7,734 bases of DNA from Eubacteriales bacterium (lineage in GTDB: Bacteria; Bacillota_A; Clostridia; Christensenellales; Aristaeellaceae). The notes below the pieces were generated by a model. The model was not told where the DNA came from. It made no database searches and saw only the letters and a program-made list of their open reading frames with translations. Positions 1 through 5,929 of this stretch are shown piece by piece; position 1 is the first letter of the stretch; each line of letters begins with the position of its first letter. Made by a program: the position numbers and the translations under genes. The stretch spans positions 1 through 7,734 of the forward strand of contig JARKQG010000091.1 in the NCBI GenBank assembly GCA_029974035.1. The letters are read 5' to 3'.

Positions 1-1
1 C

Positions 2-1180
2 GCGCATCCGGTGGTGCTGGTATACAGGCTGGCAACACCTTTCGATGAGACTGTCGCGCCCGTCGAGATTGCCGGAGCAGATGGCGTCAACACCATCACC
101 AGCGACGGCGCGTCCGTCACCGTGGATTACACCGGCAGCGGCTGGGCGGCGGTGGGCGCCGTAACGCGGCTGAATGTGGAGGCCGTCAGCATTTCGCCGG
201 AGCAGGGGCTCCGGGTGGACACGATCCTGACCGGCAGCGCAGCGCAGCAGGCGCCCGCGTACTTCAACGCGCGCGGAACGCAGGTGGGCCTGTACCGGAC
301 GAGCGACGACCGGCAGATATGGGGCGGGAAGGTGCTGCGCAGCGGTGAAGTGGCAGCCATCGTGACATCGCTGGTCGATCCGGACGGGGAGGCGGACGCG
401 CGGGTGCGCCTGTCCACCTACGAGCGCAGCGCGCACTTGCAGGTCATGACCCCCAGCTACGACGGCGTGACCGTTCAGCACCCGGACAACAACCCCGACC
501 CGACGGGGGAGACGGACGCGATCACCATCACCGGAGGGGTGCAGCCGCTCTGGAACGCGGCGCTCGGGCGCTATGAGGATGCCCGGTACGGCGCCATCTC
601 TTCGGACCGGCACCTGGATTTGTCCAGCTACGGCGGGTATGTTCAGCTCAGCGGATCAGAGGCGAACAACGGCGACGGCATCGAGCTTTTCACCGACAGC
701 GGATACATGGTGATGGGCAGCGCCACCCACCCGGACGGGGCCGCGATGTTTGACATGCACGTCATCCCGGCCGAAAGCGGCACCTATTCCCTCGGCGCGT
801 CGTCCGTGGCAAAGCGGTGGAAGTACGTATACCTGAACAACAACCCAAACGTCTCCTCCGACGAGCGCATCAAGCGGGACATTGAACCCATCCGGGGCGC
901 CGACGCGCTGCTTGCCGCCATCCCGGCGTATCAGTTCCGGATGGCGGACGACCCGGACGCGCTCCACTACGGCACCACATGGCAGGCCGTGCGGGACGCG
1001 CTCGCCGCCGCGGATATCAACGGCGCCGCAATCCTGGGCGACGACCCGGACGACGACAGGCAGGTGCACGGCCTGCTGTACGGCGAGTTCACGGGGCTTT
1101 TGATCGCCGCGCTGGCCGAGCACCGCGACCGCATCGCCGCGCTGGAGGTCCGCCTGGATGCGCCGGAGACGGCCGGATGA
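2..1180 (+). CDS. Phage tail-fibre-like protein with C-terminal S74-type chaperone domain (5' end missing)
   Basis: The reading frame is open to the left edge, so the true start lies outside the window; the GTG at 11 is only an internal candidate. About 390 codons are present. The first two thirds are rich in beta-prone Gly, Thr, Asp and Val residues and show no catalytic motif, as is common in tail fibre shafts. At 857-874 the sequence reads SDERIK, the hallmark of the peptidase S74 intramolecular chaperone, which in the known family trimerises fibres and cleaves itself off with a Ser-Lys pair. The tail continues with IKRDIEPI, an HYGTTWQAV stretch where family members usually have an IAQ motif, YGEFTGLLIAAL and a short coiled-coil-like end (HRDRIAALEVRL). 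By inference it is the distal, receptor-facing tail protein of a prophage. It lies 63 bp upstream of the endolysin gene on the same strand, the usual tail-to-lysis order. The S74-like assignment is good; receptor and exact virion position are unknown. Confidence 0.75.
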   Translation, partial: AHPVVLVYRLATPFDETVAPVEIAGADGVNTITSDGASVTVDYTGSGWAAVGAVTRLNVEAVSISPEQGLRVDTILTGSAAQQAPAYFNARGTQVGLYRTSDDRQIWGGKVLRSGEVAAIVTSLVDPDGEADARVRLSTYERSAHLQVMTPSYDGVTVQHPDNNPDPTGETDAITITGGVQPLWNAALGRYEDARYGAISSDRHLDLSSYGGYVQLSGSEANNGDGIELFTDSGYMVMGSATHPDGAAMFDMHVIPAESGTYSLGASSVAKRWKYVYLNNNPNVSSDERIKRDIEPIRGADALLAAIPAYQFRMADDPDALHYGTTWQAVRDALAAADINGAAILGDDPDDDRQVHGLLYGEFTGLLIAALAEHRDRIAALEVRLDAPETAG

Positions 1181-1243
1181 GCGGCGGTCTTCGCGTTTTG
1201 GCGCCGCGCGGTCCGTGCGCAGCATAAAAAGGAGGCGAAATCC

Positions 1244-2212
1244 ATGACATCCTCGGAAAAACGGGCGAAGATCGCCTCGTTTGCACCCGTCGCGAAGGGG
1301 CGCAACATCTACTCCCAGAACGCGGTCAGGCGGGAGTGCGTATTCACGCCCTACAAGGACGGCAGGTATTATTCGGACTGCTCCTCGTTCGTGCGCTGGC
1401 TGTACCGCATGGCCGACATCGGCCTGAAGAACATCGGCGGAAATACCGTCGGCATCATCCAGAACAAGGCGGGCGTCGAGGTAGACTGCGGGATCAAAAA
1501 CGGCGTGCCCACCGACGTATCCGCCCTTCGGGTGGGCGACCTTCTGCTCTTTGCGGGGTCGGACAGCACGCGCGCCTATGCCCAGTACGTGGGCCATGTC
1601 GAGATGGTGTACAGGATCTCCGGCGGCAAGGCGTCGCTGGTGGGCCACGGCAGCGGCCGCCCCTCCGTCAAGGACATGGCGTCCTACTGCAAAAGCCGCC
1701 AGGCCGCCAGGACCGCCACCCGGCGGGGCAACAAGGGGCTGATCCGCGTGGTGCGCTTCATCGCGGACGACGCGATCCCCGCACCCGGGCGCGACGCGCT
1801 TTCGTCCGGCATGAAGGGCGACGACGTGCGCGTAATGCAGCAGGCGCTGCTGGCCCAGGGGTTTGAGCTGCCCCGGTACGGCGCGGACGGGGAGTACGGG
1901 CGCGAAACGGCGGCAGCCGTGGCGGCCTTCCAGGCGGCGGGCGGCCTTTCCGCCACCGGCACGGCGGACGCGGAGACCCTCCGGCGCATTCTGGACTACG
2001 AGATCGCGCCGGGCGCGGGCACGGTGGCGGTCATCGCCGCGCTGACCGCCTACGTGCGCGGCGGCCCCGGCACGACCTACCGCGCGCTGGGCGTGGTCCG
2101 GCGCGGTGAAACCCTGACGCGGACCGGCGACGACACGGAGGGCTGGTTCGGCGTCCGATTCAAAGACCAGAACGCTTGGATCAGCGCCAGAATGGCCGAG
2201 GCATCAAGATGA
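1244..2212 (+). CDS. Phage endolysin: NlpC/P60-like peptidase, peptidoglycan-binding domain, SH3 domain
   Basis: This 322-residue cell wall hydrolase should cut peptide bonds of host peptidoglycan at the end of the phage cycle. Residues about 15-175 look like an NlpC/P60 cysteine peptidase: the candidate nucleophile is C46 in SDCSSFVRW, the candidate histidine is H118 in YVGHVEMVY, and H135 in GHGSG may be the third polar residue. LRVGDLLLF (95-103) is the typical strand before the His. Residues about 186-250 form a PG_binding_1-like repeat (GMKGDDVRVMQQAL, then YGADGEYGRETAAAVAAFQ). Residues about 262-322 resemble a bacterial SH3 wall-binding domain (YVRGGPGTTYRALGVV, WFGVRF, AWISARM). No signal peptide is visible, so export should depend on the holin encoded 19 bp downstream. 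The ATG at 1244 follows AAAAAGGAGG (1226-1235) with an 8-nt gap, which fixes the start. Fold and role are well supported; the exact bond cut is not shown. Confidence 0.88.
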   Translation: MTSSEKRAKIASFAPVAKGRNIYSQNAVRRECVFTPYKDGRYYSDCSSFVRWLYRMADIGLKNIGGNTVGIIQNKAGVEVDCGIKNGVPTDVSALRVGDLLLFAGSDSTRAYAQYVGHVEMVYRISGGKASLVGHGSGRPSVKDMASYCKSRQAARTATRRGNKGLIRVVRFIADDAIPAPGRDALSSGMKGDDVRVMQQALLAQGFELPRYGADGEYGRETAAAVAAFQAAGGLSATGTADAETLRRILDYEIAPGAGTVAVIAALTAYVRGGPGTTYRALGVVRRGETLTRTGDDTEGWFGVRFKDQNAWISARMAEASR

Positions 2213-2214
2213 CG

Positions 2215-2224
2215 AAAGAGGAGG
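2215..2224 (+). promoter_or_regulatory. Ribosome binding site that fixes the holin start
   Basis: AAAGAGGAGG ends 7 nt before the ATG at 2232. The in-frame TTG at 2226 is only 1 nt from it, too close to be used, so the shorter 129-residue product is preferred. Confidence 0.8.
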
Positions 2225-2231
2225 ATTGCCC

Positions 2232-2621
2232 ATGAAAAGGAAAATGACGCTGGCGGTTTTCGTGCTCTGCGCCGCCGCGCCCCGCGCGCTGGCGGAGGGC
2301 GCCGCGCAGGAAATGATCGATCTGACCCCGCTTTTGCAGGCGGTGGCGAGCCTCGCGGTGTCGCTGATCACCGCGTTTCTGATCCCGTGGATCCGGACAA
2401 AGTACTCCGGCGAGCGGCAGCGCCTGATCGCCGCGGCGGTCAAGACCGCCGTCTGCGCCGCGGAGCAGCTCTTTGGTGCCGGCGCGGGCGCGCAGAAGCT
2501 CGAGTGGGCGGTCGATCAACTGGCGGAAAAAGGGCTGCGCGTAGACCGCGCAGCCATCGAGGCGGAGGTGCTGAAGCTCAAGGCGCTGGCCGATTCAATT
2601 TCGGCCGAAAGCGCGCCGTGA
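2232..2621 (+). CDS. LL-H family-like phage holin
   Basis: The 129-residue product would form the membrane lesion that lets the endolysin reach the cell wall. It begins with a signal-peptide-like stretch: basic KRK, hydrophobic MTLAVFVLCAAA, then PRALAEG with an ALA cleavage-like site near residue 21. A second hydrophobic helix follows (LTPLLQAVASLAVSLITAFL, about residues 31-50), leading into PWIRTKYSGERQ. The rest is a charged cytoplasmic-type tail with the pattern AAVKTAVCAAEQLFGAGAG, KLEWAVDQLAEKGLRVD and IEAEV. This pattern (DLTP, second helix, PWI, AAVxTAVxAAEQL, and a C-terminal LxExGxxVD) is what I know from LL-H-type holins of Firmicutes phages. It sits just behind the endolysin, probably in one operon; in many Firmicutes phages the order is holin first. 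Whether the first hydrophobic segment is cleaved or stays as a membrane helix cannot be told from sequence. Confidence 0.85.
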   Translation: MKRKMTLAVFVLCAAAPRALAEGAAQEMIDLTPLLQAVASLAVSLITAFLIPWIRTKYSGERQRLIAAAVKTAVCAAEQLFGAGAGAQKLEWAVDQLAEKGLRVDRAAIEAEVLKLKALADSISAESAP

Positions 2622-2627
2622 CGCGCA

Positions 2628-2676
2628 GGCAGCGGCCCGCGCCGCCGCTATGAAACCGACGGCGCGGGCTGCTGCC
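2628..2676. terminator. Long hairpin between convergent holin and flavodoxin genes; possible bidirectional terminator
   Basis: Arms 2628-2644 and 2660-2676 pair over 17 positions with one G-T wobble; the loop is 15 nt. Neither side is followed by a T-run, so it is not a textbook intrinsic terminator, although its place 6 bp behind the holin stop fits one. The flavodoxin stop codon (2648-2650) lies in the loop and the right arm encodes part of that protein's C-terminal tail. Confidence 0.5.
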
Positions 2677-3175
2677 CTTCCGCGGGCCCTTCCTCCGGCA
2701 TCCTGACCAGCGCGATCTGTGCGCGGATGAGCGCCTCGCCGGCAAAATGCCCCATCTTGCCGCCCACCAGCGCGTAGCAGTCCCGCACGGAGCCGTGGTT
2801 TTCAGCCACGATGCCCACCAGGTGCCGCTGTTCCCGGTGGCCCTGGCGCGGGTTCGGAGCCTGCTGGAAGGTGACGATGTACACGTCCTTGCCGGTAAAA
2901 TCCGCCCGGCGGGCGAAGGCGTTCATGGCGGGCACGGAGCTGCCCGCCCAGATGGGACACATCAGGATCACGCGCCGCGCCGCGGCGATCTCCTTCCAGG
3001 GGTCGCCCGCCAGCGGCGTTTTCATGCGCAGGAGCGCGTGAAGCGCGTTGCCCGGTCTGAGTTCCTTGAGTTCGATCAAACGGCCGCAAATCCGCTCATT
3101 CAGCAGTTTTGCACCCAGCCGGGTGTTCCCGCCGCGCGAAAAAAAGACGACCGCCGTATCCGGTCCGCCGCTCAT
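2648..3175 (-). CDS. Flavodoxin-like FMN-binding protein
   Basis: The 175-residue product looks like a small cytoplasmic flavodoxin-fold protein that would bind FMN and carry electrons or reduce a small substrate. After strand 1 (TAVVFFS) comes SRGGNTRLGAKLL; residues 13-18 (SRGGNT) occupy the phosphate-binding loop, usually S-x-T/S-G-N-T. At 69-87 the sequence VILMCPIWAGSSVPAMNAF matches the classic hydrophobic strand plus P-x-W-x-G-x-x-P-x-x-x-x-F element that lines the flavin. A later strand DVYIVTFQ and the segment MGHFAGEALIRAQI fit the end of the fold. The last residues (about EEGPAEGQQPAPSVS) are a low-complexity tail encoded partly within the hairpin at 2628-2676. An upstream in-frame ATG at 3190 overlaps the Shine-Dalgarno sequence, so the ATG at 3175 is preferred. 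The gene has its own promoter and converges on the prophage holin gene, so it is probably a host gene. The redox partner is unknown. Confidence 0.78.
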   Translation of the reverse strand: MSGGPDTAVVFFSRGGNTRLGAKLLNERICGRLIELKELRPGNALHALLRMKTPLAGDPWKEIAAARRVILMCPIWAGSSVPAMNAFARRADFTGKDVYIVTFQQAPNPRQGHREQRHLVGIVAENHGSVRDCYALVGGKMGHFAGEALIRAQIALVRMPEEGPAEGQQPAPSVS

Positions 3176-3181
3176 GGCAAT

Positions 3182-3188
3182 CCCTCCC
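3182..3188 (-). promoter_or_regulatory. Ribosome binding site that fixes the flavodoxin start
   Basis: GGGAGGG on the - strand ends 6 nt before the ATG at 3175. The alternative ATG at 3190 overlaps this site, so starting there would leave no ribosome binding site. Confidence 0.75.
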
Positions 3189-3236
3189 ATCCTGTCGGCT
3201 TATTTCACAAAATTGCCCCGATAACTTTACGAAAAC

Positions 3237-3265
3237 ATCATGACATAAAGGCGCGCGCTTGTCAA
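3237..3265 (-). promoter_or_regulatory. Sigma-A-type promoter of the flavodoxin gene
   Basis: On the - strand a perfect TTGACA (3265-3260) is followed after 17 nt by CATGAT (3242-3237), four of six matches to TATAAT. Transcription would start near 3230 and give a leader of about 55 nt. It lies downstream of the terminator of the AAA+ gene, so the flavodoxin gene is probably transcribed alone. Confidence 0.65.
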
Positions 3266-3294
3266 GCCTATGCGCCTCTGCCGCCTTGATTCCG

Positions 3295-3339
3295 AAAAAG
3301 CGAAAAGGCGCCGGAAACCCGCCCGGGGCTTTCGGCGCC
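3295..3339 (-). terminator. Intrinsic terminator of the AAA+ gene
   Basis: On the - strand, GGCGCCGAAAGCCC (3339-3326) pairs with GGGTTTCCGGCGCC (3320-3307) over 14 positions with one A-C mismatch and one G-T pair. The loop is 5 nt, and TTTTCGCTTTTT (3306-3295) follows. It lies just past the stop codon of the AAA+ gene, in the right orientation. Confidence 0.85.
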
Positions 3340-3344
3340 ATGGC

Positions 3345-5768
3345 TCACAGCGGCGGCAGCGGCAGCGGCTGATCCATCAGATCTTTGCAGCGGGGAAGGC
3401 CGGTCAAAAGCCCCGGCAGCGCCCGCAGCGCGGGGAGGTCCATCGCCGCCAGCATCGCGGGCAGCGCCCGCTGGGAGAGCGCCCAGTCCAGCGCCTCCAG
3501 CGGCGAGGCGGTCATCATGTGGATCACCGCGGCCGTAAAGCTCCAGGTCTGATCCAGCGTATGGCGGTCCAGCGTCCAGCCCAGTTGGGCGAGCCCGGCG
3601 CGCAGCGCGCTCAGCCGGTTTTCCACCTCTCCCGGGATCTCTCCGGGGGCGAAAATATTCCGGAGGGCCGAAAGCGACGGCGATCGGCCGGGCTGCGGCG
3701 CCACCCGCTCCCGGGGCTTCCAGGGGGCGTCGGCCCCGGTGGGATTGAGCCGGATCAGAAACGCGCGGCCCAGCAGCCGTGCCGACAGCGGCTTGCCGTC
3801 GGGCGCGTCCTGCGCGGTCATCATCAGGACCACCGGCGCGCTTTGGGCGTAGATCCGCTCCTGCAGGCCGATGATGTGGGCGCAGGGCACGTTGCCGTCA
3901 CAGTCGTTCACATCGTCGATCAGCGCGGCGGACAGCGTCAGACCGTCCGAGTTCTCCAGCAGGCGGTCGATGGCCGGGTCCTCGGCGGACCGGGTCTGCA
4001 CGAAGCGGCTCGACGCCGCGTCCAGCCCCAGCGAGGCTGCCAGCGCCCGCGCCAGGCCGCTCTTGCCGGTGCCCGGGGCGCCGGACAGGATCAGCGTGCC
4101 GCCCACGGTCATCGCGGCCAAAAGGTTCACGGCTTCGTCGTTGGTCAGCGGATAGCCCGCGGCGTCCATCTGCACGCGCAGGTCGCTGATGAGCTCACCC
4201 GCGGAGGGCGCGTAGACCTCCGGATGGCCCGCGGGCCGCCGGTGCGCGTCGCTCATGCGCAAAAGCAGCTCCCGCGCGTGGCTCGCGGCCATGCTGTCCA
4301 GCAGCTTTTCCTCCAGCCGGTCGCTGGTTTCCGCCAGCAGCTTTTCGGCGGCCTCCGCCGCCTTGCGGGCCGCGGCGGCGGCGGCCTCGTTTTTTTCCAC
4401 CTCGCGGCGCAGCGCCTCGCTCTGCTGTTCATAGCGGCTGAACTCGTCCCGCCGGCCATCGCGCAGTTCCTGCATCAGCGCCTGGCGCATCTCCTGCCGC
4501 TTAAGGCGCAGCGCGTCGATTTCGGTAATCAGTTGAAGGCGCGCCGCCTCCAGCCGCTCGGCGGCTTCGTCGGCGACGCTTGCGGGGGAGGCGCCCAGCT
4601 GTTCCCGCAGCGCCTCGCGCACGGCGTCGTCCTTTGTCAGCGCATCCAGCAGCCCTGCGCGCGCACCGGGCAGCGCCCAGGCCTCGCGCAGCGCGTCCAC
4701 CGCGCGGTCAAGGGGGCTTTCCACGGGGAAGGTGGTGGCCTCCGGCGGCACCGGATGGCCCAGCTGCTCGCTGCGGGAGCGCCGCCACTGCTCGTCCACA
4801 ACCTCGTTCAGGCTGCGGCCCCGGCGGGGGTTGATGCCGGTTTGCATGTCCATCGGCTCCCGGATGCGCCGGGAGACGGCCCTGGGGTATTCGTCCCGGG
4901 AGATCCACGTCCTGTCGGTGGGCGGTTCCTGCGCGCGATCCGGGGGCGGGGGGACATCCGGCCCGGTGGACTGCGGCTCGGGGACCATGATCGGCGCGGC
5001 CGGCGCGGCCGGTGCGACCGGTGCGGCCGGTGCGGCCGGTGCGACCGGTGCGACCGGTGCCTGGGGCGGGATAAAGTGGAAGGGCGCGCTCTCCGGCACA
5101 GCCGGCGCGGCCGGCTCGCGGGGCCCCACGGCGACGCCCAGAATGTGGGGGTTGTACAAAAGCGTGCTGACGCCGTCGGCCGAGTCAATCTCGATCAGGC
5201 GCGCATCCTCCAGCGGCACATCCGCGCGGGCGTAGCCGGGGGCGATGGAGAGCGTGATGCAGCCGGGGATCTCCGGCGTTTCGGCCCAGATCCAGGGGCC
5301 GGACAGATGGTCCTCGCGCCGTACGGCCACGTACCGTGTGCCCGGAAGCGCGCATCGCAGCGTGATGGATTCGCCGTCAAACACGCCGCCGGCGTCCAGC
5401 ACCTCGGCGGCCATGTCCGGGACCAGGGCGCCGATCACGTCGGAGTAGACGATGTGGGCGTTGCGCTCGGTGCCGTCGGGCGCGTAGTTCTTGTTGGGGC
5501 GAATCTTGTCGTTTTCGTTTGGATGCCGGCGGAGGTCCAGCACGCAGTAGCGGCCCAGCTGGCGCATCCGGGTTTTGAACTGGCTGATTTCGTTTTTGTC
5601 CGGGACGATGCGGATAAAGCCGTCCTCGGGATATTGCGCCGCCGTGCCCTCGTCCACCGGCAGAAAAAGGTGATCGGACAGGGTGAGCAGCGGCTTGAAT
5701 CGGAAGTAGGATTTGACCGGGTTGTCTTCGTGAATGTACCCGATCGTCAGTTTTCCGGGCAATGACAT
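3345..5768 (-). CDS. AAA+ ATPase with McrB-like C-terminal domain, coiled coil and Pro/Ala linker; function unknown
   Basis: The 807-residue protein has four parts. Residues 1 to about 215 are a globular region I do not recognise (begins MSLPGKLTIGYIHEDN). About 220-290 is a Pro/Ala-rich linker with repeated APV/APA triplets at 237-259. About 398-500 is a charged, Ala/Glu/Arg-rich coiled coil. From about 530 comes an AAA+ domain: Walker A GAPGTGKS at 563-570 (K569), Walker B-like LIDDVND around D618-D619, sensor-1-like MMTAQD (Q653), then LSARLLGRAFLIRL with a possible arginine finger. The IDDVND shape and the C-terminal ALDWALSQRALPAML recall McrB/MoxR-type ATPases (IDEIN; a helix ending in QxxLP). 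The second Walker B acid is Asp instead of the usual Glu, so ATP hydrolysis may be weak. No McrC-like nuclease is adjacent; neighbours are a flavodoxin gene and divergent addB. Start ATG 5768 is chosen because the ATG at 5816 overlaps the promoter -10 box. Possible roles include DNA defence, remodelling or signalling; none is shown. Confidence 0.8.
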   Translation of the reverse strand: MSLPGKLTIGYIHEDNPVKSYFRFKPLLTLSDHLFLPVDEGTAAQYPEDGFIRIVPDKNEISQFKTRMRQLGRYCVLDLRRHPNENDKIRPNKNYAPDGTERNAHIVYSDVIGALVPDMAAEVLDAGGVFDGESITLRCALPGTRYVAVRREDHLSGPWIWAETPEIPGCITLSIAPGYARADVPLEDARLIEIDSADGVSTLLYNPHILGVAVGPREPAAPAVPESAPFHFIPPQAPVAPVAPAAPAAPVAPAAPAAPIMVPEPQSTGPDVPPPPDRAQEPPTDRTWISRDEYPRAVSRRIREPMDMQTGINPRRGRSLNEVVDEQWRRSRSEQLGHPVPPEATTFPVESPLDRAVDALREAWALPGARAGLLDALTKDDAVREALREQLGASPASVADEAAERLEAARLQLITEIDALRLKRQEMRQALMQELRDGRRDEFSRYEQQSEALRREVEKNEAAAAAARKAAEAAEKLLAETSDRLEEKLLDSMAASHARELLLRMSDAHRRPAGHPEVYAPSAGELISDLRVQMDAAGYPLTNDEAVNLLAAMTVGGTLILSGAPGTGKSGLARALAASLGLDAASSRFVQTRSAEDPAIDRLLENSDGLTLSAALIDDVNDCDGNVPCAHIIGLQERIYAQSAPVVLMMTAQDAPDGKPLSARLLGRAFLIRLNPTGADAPWKPRERVAPQPGRSPSLSALRNIFAPGEIPGEVENRLSALRAGLAQLGWTLDRHTLDQTWSFTAAVIHMMTASPLEALDWALSQRALPAMLAAMDLPALRALPGLLTGLPRCKDLMDQPLPLPPL
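4992..5060. repeat. 9-bp tandem repeat encoding the Pro/Ala linker
   Basis: On the + strand the units are GCGGCCGGY and GCGACCGGT in mixed order, about seven and a half copies of 9 bp. On the coding (-) strand they read as Ala-Pro-Ala or Ala-Pro-Val triplets. Gain or loss of a unit keeps the frame and would only change linker length. Confidence 0.85.
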
Positions 5769-5779
5769 GAAGCGATCCA

Positions 5780-5788
5780 CTCCTCCTT
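5780..5788 (-). promoter_or_regulatory. Ribosome binding site of the AAA+ gene
   Basis: AAGGAGGAG on the - strand lies 11 nt before the ATG at 5768. This gap is slightly long, but the alternatives (GTG at 5780 overlapping the site, ATG at 5816 inside the promoter) are worse. Confidence 0.65.
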
Positions 5789-5814
5789 GTTCTTGGCTTA
5801 ATGAGGCTCTCATC

Positions 5815-5842
5815 ATTATATCACATATTTTATCAATTTCAC
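5815..5842 (-). promoter_or_regulatory. Promoter of the AAA+ gene
   Basis: On the - strand a perfect TATAAT (5820-5815) is preceded by TG plus one base, an extended -10 element. GTGAAA (5842-5837), four of six matches to TTGACA, lies 16 nt upstream. Expected start is near 5808, giving a leader of about 40 nt. A near-copy of the -10 region (TGATAAAAT versus TGATATAAT) lies directly upstream. Confidence 0.65.
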
Positions 5843-5879
5843 CCGTATTTTCTGAGAGAGTTCACCGGAAAATTTTGAT

Positions 5880-5909
5880 TTGTACCGGGCGCCCCGGCTG
5901 TGCTATACT
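5880..5909 (+). promoter_or_regulatory. Probable promoter of addB
   Basis: TTGTAC (5880-5885), an 18-nt spacer and TATACT (5904-5909) with TGC before it form an extended -10 promoter. The spacer contains the small palindrome CCGGG-cgc-CCCGG (5885-5897). The predicted start near 5916 would leave only about 14 nt before the addB ATG. Confidence 0.55.
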
Positions 5910-5929
5910 CGCTGTGAGAGGTGCGAGGC

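Noticed and set aside
1181..1207. Small inverted repeat GCGGCG/CGCCGC after the tail gene
   Set aside because: Only 6 bp with a 15-nt loop and no T-run; expected by chance in this base composition.
656..1648. Open frame of 330 codons on the - strand across the tail and endolysin genes
   Set aside because: It spans two clear phage genes and the gap between them, and shows no recognisable domain.
3201..3220. Half of a Rex-like operator (TTGTGAAATAA on the - strand) in the flavodoxin leader
   Set aside because: The second half-site (GCCGACA) hardly matches the expected inverted copy, so redox control through Rex is not supported.
4992..5060. CRISPR-like repeat array
   Set aside because: The 9-bp units are contiguous, without spacers, and lie inside a coding region.
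4732..5235. Collagen-like Gly-Ala-Thr repeats in a + strand frame
   Set aside because: They are the antisense reading of the 9-bp repeat that encodes the Pro/Ala linker of the AAA+ protein; the frame has no other support.
3270..5765. Open frame of 831 codons on the + strand opposite the AAA+ gene
   Set aside because: It mirrors the real gene almost end to end, is rich in Arg, Gly, Gln and His with no motif, and has no good ribosome binding site. The - strand has Walker A, a promoter and a terminator. Stops are rare in the opposite frame of such GC-rich DNA.
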